A DNA stretch of 64,000 nucleotides, from the NCBI GenBank assembly GCA_025991245.1, contig BQMJ01000015.1:1-64000 (forward strand). The letters run 5' to 3'. The DNA is from Galdieria partita. Lineage: Eukaryota; Rhodophyta; Bangiophyceae; Galdieriales; Galdieriaceae. The notes under the pieces were generated by a model that was not told where the DNA came from, searched no databases, and saw only the letters and a list, made by a program, of their open reading frames with translations. The stretch's first letter is position 1, and every line of letters begins with the position of its first letter. Below are positions 1-11,900 of this stretch, piece by piece. Position numbers and translations under genes: made by a program.

Positions 1-540
1 AAACCCTAATAAACCCTAATAAACCTAATAAACCCTAATAAACCCTAATAAACCCTAAATAAACCCTAAATAAACCCTAATAAACCCTAAATAAACCCTA
101 AATAAACCCTAATAAACCCTAATAAACCCTAATAAACCCTAATAAACCCTAAATAAACCCTAATAAACCCTAATAAACCCTAAATAAACCCTAAATAACC
201 CTAATAAACCCTAATAAACCCTAATAAACCCTAATAAACCCTAATAAACCCTAATAAACCTTAAATAAACCCTAAATAAACCCTAATAAACCCTAAATAA
301 ACCCTAATAAACCCTAATAAACCCTAATAAACCCTAATAAACCCTAATAAACCCTAATAAACCCTAAATAAACCCTAAATAAACCCTAATAAACCCTAAA
401 TAAACCCTAAATAAACCCTAATAAACCCTAATAAACCCTAATAAACCCTAATAAACCCTAATAAACCAATAAACCCTAATAAACCCTAATAAACCCTAAT
501 AAACCTTAAATAAACCTTAATAAACCTTAATAAACCCTAA
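1..540. repeat. Telomeric repeat array
   Basis: About fifty head-to-tail copies of AAACCCTAAT (10 bases) and AAACCCTAAAT (11 bases) are mixed without strict order. Read toward the chromosome end the G-rich strand is AGGGTTTATT or AGGGTTTATTT, so each unit contains a TTAGGG or TTTAGGG core plus a short T/A spacer. The units nearest the chromosome interior (about 490-540) carry C-to-T variants and then break up, as expected for the old inner edge of a telomere. This marks the left edge of the window as a chromosome end. The mixture of unit lengths suggests a template that can be copied with slippage, which is inference. Confidence 0.95.
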
Positions 541-554
541 TCCATAAGTAGACC

Positions 555-1246
555 ATAATAATAAACCCTCAGTAAAACCTGAATAAGAAAGAAAAATGCC
601 AACTACCTCCTGCCGGCCTACACATATTTTACATTTTACTGCATTTTTTCTCTTAGCTGTATTTCAAACGAAAGTCCCTTAATTGTATCTAGCCTCTTAC
701 TTTTGTTTGTTGTCTAGTATAATGAGTCACCAATTTTACAGAGTGTTTTTTGGCGTCCTGGCGACTTTTCTTGTGTGATGTTTTTCTCTTATTTTTGTAT
801 TTGAGGTATATTGCATAAATACTTGGAAGAAAATAGAGAAAGTTTATATTTTGCTTTTAACTGGTGATTGTCCTTCTTTTGTTAAGGCATTTTTATGTAC
901 ATAATAATAATCCTTCAGTAAAACCTGAATAAGAAAGAAAAATGCCCACTCCCTTCTGCCAGCCTTCACATATTTTATAATTTACTGCATTTCTTCTCTT
1001 AATTGCTTTTTAAACGAAAGTTTCTTAATTCTATCAAGCCTCGTAGGTTTGCTTTTAGTTTAATATAATAAACAAAGTCACTTATTTTACAGAGTGTTTT
1101 GTGGCGTCCTGGCGACTTTTCATGTGGGATACTTTTTTTTATATTTGTATTTGAGGAATATTGCTTGAATACTTGGAAACGAAATGAGAAAGATTATATT
1201 TTGCTTTTAGCTACTGATTGTCCTTCTTTTGTATAGGCATTTTTAT
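555..1246. repeat. Subtelomeric tandem repeat, two 346-base copies
   Basis: Two direct copies lie back to back, at about 555-900 and 901-1246. Both start with an ATAATAATAA stretch followed by CAGTAAAACCTGAATAAG, and both end with GGCATTTTTATGT. Between these landmarks they share long blocks such as CAGAGTGTTTT and GTGGCGTCCTGGCGACTTTT in the second copy, with scattered substitutions and small indels. No reading frame is conserved between the copies, so this is a noncoding subtelomeric repeat. The first bases of each copy resemble a broken telomere unit, which suggests that the repeat arose beside the telomere. Confidence 0.85.
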
Positions 1247-1524
1247 GTCGTGTTGTGTTGATTTAAAATTTGAAGCAGTTTGCGTGATTGAAAATTTTTT
1301 TGGGATGATTGTTGCCTTGAAACTGTCGTCTTTCATTGATTTTGTTGCGGAGCTATTTATATTGGATTTTTTTATTGTTTTTTACTTATTCTTGTTAGCC
1401 GGTATCCATTTTATGAAGGATCCTTTTGCTTTGTTCTGATGGATGAATGTTTCTTTTTCTATCCTGTTAGTTTCTTTCTATAGTATGTGACTTTTGTTAG
1501 AAGCAGTAATAAAATTAAAAAAAA

Positions 1525-1850
1525 TTAATAAACCCTGAAATATAATTCCTATTGTCCTGCTCCAGGTCATTCGCATTTGAAGATTTATTGGGGAATCTCA
1601 ATACATTGGAGAAAAAAAACTAATTGGTTCTATCAAGACCTTTACTTTTGCTTTTAGTTTCGTAAAAGTAACTAATTCTCCAACTGTGCTACTTGTTTTG
1701 CCAATGATCATATGACTTGCCTTGTGTGCTATTTCTGCGTATGTTTGTATTTGGTGTTTACTATGGGTATTTAGGTAAAATTTCAGGATGCTATTTTTAA
1801 TTCAAAGCCCTTTTGAGTTAAGGAATTTCTCTGTTGCTTTGCAATAATTC
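1525..1850. repeat. Degenerate third copy of the 346-base subtelomeric repeat
   Basis: The stretch begins with AATAAACCCTGAAATATAAT, aligned with the start of the two upstream copies. It keeps recognisable blocks in the same order, for example TTCTATCAAGACC and TTTGCTTTTAGTTT, then a TTTGTATTTGG block. Similarity is clearly lower than between the first two copies, and about 280 unrelated bases separate it from them. It is best read as an older copy that has drifted. Confidence 0.55.
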
Positions 1851-4800
1851 GAAATTTTGAGCTGTTTAGAAATTGTGAGCATTTTTCTTGAATGGTTGCT
1901 TTTTGTTGTTATAAGCATCACTAATTTCGTTATTGATTGACTCATTGCAAATTAATTGTTTTTTTTTTTCATATTATGATATTTTGCTTCGTGTTTTATT
2001 TGTGCCGAAGCTAATTGGCGAAGCATCCTTTTCGTTTCTGATATTGGATAAATTTACCTTGAATCACCCTGTTAATATCTTCCAATAGTATTTGAACTTT
2101 TAGGTAAGTATGCATATTTGACTTGATAGTATACCCTAATGAAGTATTATAAAACCAAAATGACGAAAAATTGCTTGTTGCTTTCGTCCTGGACATACCT
2201 AGTTTTTCAATTCACTGAGCTCTAGTAGGCTCAAAGTAGGAGTGGGCAGAGTGATTTGTTTATGTCTGTTTTCTTATTTATGTTTTCCTGCCAAAGAATA
2301 GTTACGTATTGTTTTATTTTTTTTGCTTGCTGTGCTACTGACCATGTTCGGTTTTCTGTCAGCTACATTTTGTTTAAACTTTTTTTGGATTGAAAACTGG
2401 AGTTAGTTTTTTACATTCCTTTTTTAGTTCAAATTTGATTATGAATGCAAAATTTTCTGCTACTTTTGTATCGTATTGAGATTCTAGGTGGTTCGTTTAA
2501 ATGGTACCCTTCTGGTGACGTTAGTCTAAGGTGCTAGCAATGTACGCGAACAAGTCGTCGCAACAGTAGAGCAATCTGTCACTGTGTAACATTTTTCTTT
2601 TTTTTGTTTTGTGCTGTCCTCATTGCTGCATCCAAGAATTACCTCTTCTTTTTACTACTTTTTCTCCAGTGAGAAGAAATAGTTTTTTCTTCTGTATTTC
2701 ATGTGATATAGTTACTAAATTCCCTTTCATCAAAGGTATTTTTTTATTTTTTTTCTCTGTGAGCAGATTGCTGTAACTTTTTTAATTTGTTTCACAAGGT
2801 TGAGAAATATCTGCATGACGAGAACAGATTCATGGTGCCGATGATGTAAAGAACAATTGGTAAATAAAAAATCCTCAATATATTCTCAAGTTTTTATTTC
2901 TCTAAAGGTTTTTCCTATGGCTTTTTTCTAAAATTGGTTTTGGTATTGTTACTTTAGTAAACCGTATAAAGAAAGTCGTAAAATGGTAATACAAAAATTG
3001 CCTATTCCCCTTTGATATATTGCAAAAACTTCTCTTCTATACCGTTTTATAATGCCAATGCAATAGAACTGAAAATGAAATGCTGAAATCTTTTTCTTTT
3101 TTTTTAACTGTTGTAACAAGTTTTTGAAATTTTAAAATTTTTTTGCCTTGGTGACATAGTAGCTTTTTCGTTGAATTCGCCTTTTCATATAGGTACTACA
3201 TTGTAGCGATGATGTTCTTTGTTTATTGATTTTTCTTATTAAGATCGCTGATGTCTTCAGTGCATACATAATAATAAGCTTTGAATATGGATAATTTCGA
3301 AACTTTTGTTTCAATGGTTTCGCCAAGATCTTCATGGTTGAACCTTACCTTGTTAGAATCGTTTTTAGAAATTTGTCTTATATAGCAAAATTCTAAGTAT
3401 TGTTATTTGGTTATTTTATTGTATTCTACGGTGCGATGCTATTGAAAATTTAACCATTTGCTAAGTCGTTTCTGCTTTTTGATGGTCTTGAGACACTGCG
3501 TGCTTCATTCTTTGAGTAGCTTTACTTGAAATATAGTGTCGGTATACATATTTAGCAAAAAGTAAACAGTGCTTATGCTATTCTTAGATTCTTGAAAGCA
3601 ATACTTTGTGTTGTGGTAAACTTTTCGAGCCGCCTTGTATCTATTCTCTACTATGTCAAATTTTGAATCTCTTTGTCGGATTTTCAGTGTGCACTCTTAT
3701 GTCACAGATTTTTGTTCAATTGTTACTTTTTAAGAATGAATGAGCTAGAAGGTTCAATTGTCGTTTAGGCTCTTTGTTCACATTTTAGAAAGTTCACTTG
3801 TTTGATCATTTCTCTTCTAGTACTACTGTCTGTTTTTCTTTTATGTTTTATGTCTTATAACCCTTGAATGTGTAATGAAGTTTTCCTAGGTTCTATTTTA
3901 CATATGCAAAAACTGTTCGAGGTGAGAATATATTGATTTTTTCTATATGAGATTTGTTCTACTTTTCTTTTTACTAAATTTAGCATTGCCACTTACTGGT
4001 TACTCCTGAGAACAACTAGAAGTTTTTATGCCATAAAGGACAAATAATGTATTGAAATTCTACAATTTTTTCACTTGGGTCGACCTCCCTAAATTTTTTC
4101 TTTTTTCATAGACTCTATTCGAGACGATATTTTTATTGCTCTTCTAATGAACCGTGGATCATTTTAGAAAAACAGTTAAACTGATTTTTTTGAAAAGACA
4201 CGAATTTTCATTTTTTTTTTCTAAAAAGCATGTGTTTTTCTCAATTCACTAGATCGTCGTAAAAGAATCTAATAGAGTATAAAATGAAGTGGTTTAGATT
4301 TGGTCACAATACTTGTGAAATTGTGTCAAGATTCTTGAAGATTTTTGTGATTTTGCCAATTTATCTCGAGTGACAAAGTAATTCGTCCTTTGAAATTTTT
4401 GGAATCACCCCCCACAGTTGTATTTGTATTGCATGTAAGCGATATCGAATTGTTCCATTTGTTTCACTTTTATTGAAGTTTTTATTTTTGGGGGGAGCTG
4501 AGCAATTTGGTTATGAATTTGATATATTGCGAAATCTAAATTTAGTAACTTTTACAGTTAACTATTGCATGGCTTGTTTCACTATAGTCGTTTTCGATAT
4601 TGAAAAGCGACAGTTTTTCGAAAAGTAGAATCTTGCAACTGTTAGTTGCTACTATGTGGTATCTTTTATCGGAAACCTTCTTTTAAAAAGTTGTTTTGCT
4701 TTCTTATGGTAACTGGATCCACTGTGTTCTATTTTATGATTATCGGTATAATATTATACACGAATTGTACTGTTGATATATATAAGGAATATGAAGCATG

Positions 4801-7800
4801 CCAAGCTTTTGCCACTAAAAAGCCTCAAATGAATTAAACCGCTAGCAATCTAGCCACAAAAATTCAATGTAGGCTTATAGCAACTTGGATATTATATGCT
4901 TTATGTCAGTTTGACTATGCTTTGAATAACAGCTTGTATTGAAACATATCTCTCAAAAGCACTTTTCCTCCATGAGTTGGTAGCATTTTGATTCTTGTTC
5001 TTTGAAATCATCCTGTTGTTTTTGTTTTTCTAATTAAATATATAAAATTTCTTTTGAGTATTTAAGTTTACAAAAGTACTGAATTGTTTTCGACGAAGGA
5101 TATAGTAGATTTTTCGTTGAACATGCATTTTGGACACCTCTTCTTACTATCTTTTTCGTTATCGATCAATGTCCGTTGAAGAAAACAATCAGAGATATAC
5201 TTATTCAATAAAGACAAGTAGTATATGAGAATTCTTCAACTTTCTAGAGATTCTATTTCTCTGGCTGTCTTTCTTTTCTCTATGGGTTATTTTCAAAATC
5301 GATATCTTTATCGTTCATTTATTAGTCTATAAGTGCACGAAAGAAAGAAAAGTTACAAAGGTCCAATAAAAAAAGAATTGTCTAGTGTCCTATGACATAC
5401 GTCATGTGCTTTCCTTCAATGAATTATGTTCTCGTGAAACCAATGTTATAAAGCAAAGAATTATTTAATAATTCAAATATTTTGACTTACCTTGTTGCTT
5501 TCATATTGGGTAGTGTTTAAGTTTTGTTTTGCTTGTTGATCTATTCGTGTCAATTCATCTTCGCCTATGAAATCTTCATCCCCTAACATACTCGTGCACT
5601 TGTACCGCTTTTGACTGATCATAAATTTTCTCTAGTACTTGTTTTGGGGAAACGTTCTCATTGGTTTGGAGCTAACATAATTCATTATTTACTTGAAATC
5701 TTGCAAAACTAAATTGGCTCCGCTTTCCGTTTTTTGCAACAGGACTATTTACCATCTACTGTATCAGAGTCTTTCTCGATTCGCTGACAGTGCTTTGAAG
5801 AGTACAACCTTGTTTCGCCCTATTTTTTTCCTTATGTTGTCCTATCTATCACTTAGCAATTTGGCAAAACAGGGTTTTATTTTCTTATGATCATTGTATA
5901 CTACTTATTTCATTCTGTGAGTATCTTTGTATACTATAATGCTACTTTGCTGATGGTATATATATTGAACCAAAAGTAAGCCATACCATACATATGCCAT
6001 AAAAAAGGCTTTCAATTGAAAGAAGCAGTTAACAATGACAACATTAATATTCCATCATGTCTGCTGTTCTTCCTCTTTCTTGTTGCTTTATGTCTACCTG
6101 GTCAATACTTTGCGCAATAACTATTAGAAAATTATATCACTGCTTAGCATTTTTCCTTATTGGTCGTATTGTACTTTCACTCTTTTTCTCTACAATCAAT
6201 TTGTTCTTCTTTGTTTTCTTATCTTTGAATACTTTTTTAGTCTTTTAGTATGCATTGCATAATATTTTGGTTTCTTCCTAGCTCTCTTCTCTAGAATTTC
6301 CTATTTGGAACTCTTTTTTTTTGGAACACCTCCAATCGAAATTCAATTTCTTCCATTAGTTCCATAAGAAATTTCAATGCGTTTTGCTTTTCATACTTAT
6401 CTAGCGTCCAAATCGATACTTGGTCAATCGAAATCAAAAGAATGTGTTGTACAGAGGCACAAATTCATTTCTATGCTTTAATAGGAAGCAAGAGCAAGAT
6501 TGAGACTAGATGTCTGTGTTAGTGACACAACTTGAAATACTGTGACACTTGAGAAGTTGCAGGAGAAGCTCTACTTGTAAATATTCTAGTGTACTTGCAA
6601 ACTGGCTCAAGAATTTCAAACTATGTCATGTATGCAAAAATGTACCATGGAGATTTTGAATCAATCGTCGGTCTTTCCTCAACTTTTCCAGAGGACAATG
6701 GAGTATGAAAGAAGAGCTTGGTAAGTTCGATTCTTTTACTCCTCCATTTCTGTTGATTTCGACCACTAATTATTTTTATATTTACAAATAAATGGCACTC
6801 TAGCCATTTTTTAGACAGTTGGAGCTTACTTTTGGCCAATCGTGAAAAAGTTCATATGAAACAAGAAAACACAAATTAGTATATACAAATCATTTTCTAC
6901 AACTTTTTTACACAAATATCTGCTTTAAAAAAATTTCCAAAAAATTTTTCAATTTTGTCGAGAATTGGCTCCGTAGAACATGACGCAGCCCAAAAAGGCA
7001 ATAGAGGAAAGTGAGGGGAAATGAGTCAATGAACCCTCATGTGAACTCAAATGACTTCTTACTGGATTTCCCAACGACCCAGCTTGGATTCTAATTCAGC
7101 CTAGTAAAATCTGCAATGCAACAAGTTTTTCATTTGCAGCACAATCTACTAAGGTTCTATATGTTATTTGCTACAATTGTTTTCACAGATATCACTTTCT
7201 AATTTAGTCTCTTGTAAAGAATAGAGGTTTCTTTGTAAAATTGCATTTCTTCTTGTTGAGTTTGTATGGTTTTTGAATATGTAATGTTTTCCAGGTACTA
7301 CTTTAGGTGTTTTTTATGTTAATCTTTTTCCTCTTTCACATCACAGTGTAATTGGAAATGATTTCAGCATTGTGCATTATAGACAACTTTATAGTTTTAA
7401 TGTATTTTATTCTGAACTTTTTATATGGTCCGCTTTTATATGCTTTCCTAGTTGTTTTAATTCGCCACTGGGTTACATAAAATTTCGTAAAACTTTTTCT
7501 TCTCTTAGATACCCTGTATTTTAGCAATTTGATTGTGTTTCTCCTTGTTTTGGCTGAGTAGTTTGTTTTGAGCTAATATTGTTGTTGCCAGAAATTTTTG
7601 GTTTTCTTTTTCTCTTTTCAATTGAATATTCTATGGGAAACTCACAAGTACATGGTGTCGTCAATAAGTTTCTGTGATAAATAAAGCTGCTCATGTCAAT
7701 TGTCTTGCATCTCTACTTATTGTTTTGATCGATATTGGGTTGTTTGAAACTTTTCCTTAAAACTGTGGTCTTAGAAGAATTTTTGTACAGTTGTTCTTCA

Positions 7801-8900
7801 TAATAAATTTTTTCTTATGAAGCGATACGAGAACTTTCTTTTTTGGCGTTGGGTGATAGCTCTATTGCATTGGCCCCAGCTCTGTCCAATTATGAATAAT
7901 TCTGATTGGCTGATTGGTAAAACTTGAATGGTCAATTCTAGCCTTTGCCTTTTTTTAAGAATTTGCGTTGATTCTTTGAAGTCTCTCTGTTTACCCCTTT
8001 GTGACTCAAAATGGCTAAACCTTGAGTTTCTCGCCTCTCCTGAATTGGTTCAAAGCATATGCAAATTGCCAAGATTCGATTTCTTAGATATTGTCAATTG
8101 TATTTTCCTTCTATAATGGTCTTTTTTGTACTGTGTATTGCAGTTGGTGTTTGTCTTTCTTCTTGGCTAAAGTCTTTCTCGTTTGTATGTAAATGACAAG
8201 GTAATTTGTCTATAAATGAAATTACGATCGTGTACATTTTTCATTATCAATTGAAAGGAAAAAATTCCTTGCCTTTCAGACATTTTTATCATTGTGACAA
8301 TCCAAATGTTGGAGAGAGTTCTTGTATAATTAACAAGTCACGAAATTCAGCGTGTATTCATTCACGGACGCTAGACTTCTACGAAAATAAAATTTTAGCA
8401 ACCGTACCCACCAGTATGAAGATCGATCGTTCAAGTAAACAGGGATCAAGAATAAAATATTCATGTCTTGCTCAATTTTGCTTTGTAACGTAGGAAGATC
8501 CTGGAATATCTTGCGCATATGTAGGAATGTTGCTCGGTAGAGTAATTTAATATGCTGAAAGAATCGCTGTCTAAAATGAGCAATGTATTTATAAATTCGT
8601 GGATAGTTGTCAATTGGTATACTTTGTATTTCTCAGGCTTTTTATAGAATTGTACGTTGCATAGCTGGTTGTGATTTCCCAATAGAAAGACGGGGCTATT
8701 TAAGTGCCAACAGTAATACTATTCAAACAATATCCTTTCCAAAACTGTGTCTCACAAACTGTCAATTGCTAAGTATTTATAGACTTGAGCACAAAAGACT
8801 AAGGTAGCTATTCCAAACATACACTATGCCGATGAGTTGCGAAGCCTCTCTTTTGTGAAAATTTTTCCCATCAAACGCTCTTTTTCTTCCAAGTTTTGTT
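1851..8900. other. Long noncoding subtelomeric region, T-rich on the top strand
   Basis: About 7 kb holds no reading frame longer than about 95 codons, no recognisable protein motif and no convincing exon series. The top strand is strongly T-rich with many runs of T, interrupted by short mixed segments. I see no tRNA, rRNA or CRISPR-like structure. The strong strand asymmetry could reflect an old transcription unit or directional replication from the telomere, but the sequence does not decide between these. Confidence 0.6.
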
Positions 8901-11900
8901 TCGAATTTGCATCCTTCATGTGACCTCGTCAAGTAAGATTAGCAAACAACGACGTAAAGATGCTTCAAAGTGGGTGTACAAACTCTGTTCACGTCCGTTT
9001 TCGAAACAGCAACTCACAGTTGAACTGCACAATTGAGTTGCCACGAGCCAATCTCCCCTCTCCACTTGGACAATAGATTCTCAATAGACAAAAACTGACA
9101 ATGACAAGAATCGTTTTTGTGAAGAGCCAAAGAGACTCATCTCAGAATATACTCCGATCGTTACAAACGATCTTGGTAATTGTTCCACAAGAGAGAGTCC
9201 TCATCTGTTGTTCACAGGACAACAATTACTAGTACAAATCAATTGGAAAAACCAAGTTACATTGGAAGACTAGAGTGGGACAAGGATTCAAGGTCAAAGA
9301 CTATTTGGAGCCTTTGTGCCGACTGGTTCCCCACTACTCCGCAGGATCAACGTCTTCAAACAGACCAAAAACAAAAGATCAGCAAATTCTCGAGCAGTAC
9401 CTACGCTGCATTCGACAAGAACTTGAAAGCGACTTTGAGGTTCAAGCCAAGTCGTTGACAGGAAACGAACAAACCAAACCGGGCCTTGGCTGGTATTTCA
9501 AAAAGTGCAAAGTCATAAAACTTCAAAGTTTTTTTCGTACTAAAAAGTTCTCCTCTAAATTCAACTACTTATATTTTCATAAAAAGGAACAATTCTATCC
9601 ACTTCAAAACAGGTAGTAACAAAGCAACTACAGCCACAGTTGAGCAGAACAATCACAAAGAGAGATTGGGCAAAGTGACGTTGAAGAGTTCTTCGAGTAC
9701 CGTTAAAAGTGCACACGCCATATTGTTTCATATGTACCTAGTGAAAACTTTCCAAGGGAACCTTCCACTCAAAGGTTTACCTAGAATACTACTGATTCTC
9801 TAACGTTGCATTATTTGAAGAGAACCGTTGTGTTAGAATGATTGTTGACATACCCCTGAGAGTAAAGCCCGCCATTGTATAGTGAGATAAACTCACCTTT
9901 GTTATTTACCTTGAAGATTTACTGGTTTCAAATTGATTTGGAGAACATTGAGCTCCAGTCGATAGTAATCACTTCAAGAAAGTATAATCCACCACTTTCA
10001 AGAAGAAGGGCGTGTTTCCCACAACTTGGAACGATTGGGTGTGCAGTCGCTAAGTTGTCATAGAGAAATTTCGACAAGTAGAGTGAACACTTGTGCTGAT
10101 CAATGTCTTTCTGAACTGTTTGCAACTTGGAGGACTGTGAATTTTGTGTTACCAGTATCAAAGACTTTTTAGACTTGTGCAGATCAGAGTTTATACATTA
10201 TGGTCGAGTATTTCTATTATCAACAAAACGTTCAAGTACATACTGGAATTGACACATGTATATAATTTGTATGTTACCTACAAATATGTTGATAAAGAAT
10301 CCAGTCAATTTTCTCAATTTGCTTGAATACATAGACCAAGTGTCGCATATTCTATTTTTGTATAATTGTATTGCGAAAATAAAGAATCAGTTGTTGACTC
10401 TTTCTATTTTGTATAAAAGCTATATATGAAAACTGTCCATAATGGCATAGCGTCATGTACTCTTATGAAATAACTGTCTTGTTCAATTTTGACATTTTAA
10501 AAATAATTGAATTAAGTAGCTTCTCCTTGTATAGTATGATTATCTCTATTGTGCAATCTCTTGGCCTTTTTTTGTTGTTACTTTTGCAACTTTTCACTAT
10601 TCGAGAAATAAAAATGAATGTATCCTCTTTCTGTTCCATACTCTCTTACATACTGCCAAAGCTTCAAATTTTTAGCAGAAAGAGTTTTAAGAGGAGAAGA
10701 GTGTTACTGACACGTGAAGTAGAATGAAAAGAAACGGTTGATTGATTGTCTTTTGAGTATACAGAGTCCTAAAAATCAACAACTTTCTTTAGAACTCTTG
10801 ATCTTTTGAATAAAATTTATCAATCAACAGAATAATTCAAGTTAATAATTTTTGAGTAGTATCTATTTGAACGAGTCATCTTTCTTTTACCATGTTCATT
10901 TCTTTGCAAACAATCTATACATATCATGAATATCGATAAAACAACTGAAATGAAAAGATAGTGCATGTGTAATTGACCAAACTCAATGAATTGTGTTTTC
11001 AAATTCGGTTTCAAACTATCTTCCAAAGCAGCTTTAAACATGGATATGTTCTCGAAGTTTGATATATTCTTGGACAATCTTGTTTCCTTATCCTAATCAT
11101 TCATTCTTTTACCAGACAATTTTTTTCAAATACATATTTATCAAGATATCTGCACTTTATCAATTCAATATACACTGGTCCATCATATCGTAGTGACCAA
11201 AGCTTGGTTTCGTACATAATACCTTGTCCTCTGCTTTGCTTTTGAAAATACTTTGGATATTAACCAAAACTTCAATTTGGTTCAATCATGTTTTGGCTAA
11301 TCTTAGTAAAATAAACTTTTCCATAGGTATGTATATACAACTCGCTCAGGTTGAAGGTACCGATGATATTACTACTACTACTACAACAACAAAAGTGTCC
11401 TCTTTTACACTGTTTTTATCTAAAGAACGAAGAATGTGCAAAGCTATGGTAGTTCTTTCCAAACAATTTCCCTTGTACGATCGTAATAAACCTCTCCCTT
11501 GACAATTTTTCTGCAGATAAGTCTCTTTTGAACTCTGATGTCGAGTAATCAACCACAAGTTTCGAACCTAGTGGCTATAAAGTTACGACCAAAACAAACT
11601 CAGGTTTAAACAGCATTCAAAAGAAGAAAACTCTCTAGTACATTCTTAAGATATTTCTCGTTGGTACTCAAAAAAGTTTTCATAAACAGACTTTATCCAC
11701 TTTGAAGCGGGTTGCATAAAACAACTATTTAGCTCCTGTTCTCAACCAATCAAGTCTAATGAAAGAACGTTTGGAAGAGCTTAGAAAAGAAGTGGTATGA
11801 AAGGGTGCCTTTAAAAGGTACAAACTATATCGTTTCTTATATACTTGTAGAGAAATTTCCAAAAGAACCTTGAATAGAGAGTTAAAAGACTGTTGAAGCT

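Noticed and set aside
1-1850. CRISPR array from the regular repeats
   Set aside because: The repeats are telomeric units without spacers and a 346-base tandem duplication; nothing has the repeat-spacer alternation.
1218-8807. Many short open frames of 60-95 codons in the T-rich subtelomere
   Set aside because: They have no shared motif, no splice pattern and heavily biased composition (Phe/Leu/Ser-rich readings of T-rich DNA), so they are expected by chance.
11365-11400. ACT/ACA triplet run as a coding repeat
   Set aside because: It is short and lies in a frame without other support, so it is a minor microsatellite.
11530-11600. tRNA-like B-box reading (GGTTCGAA on the minus strand)
   Set aside because: No acceptor stem, anticodon arm or A box of suitable spacing could be found around it.
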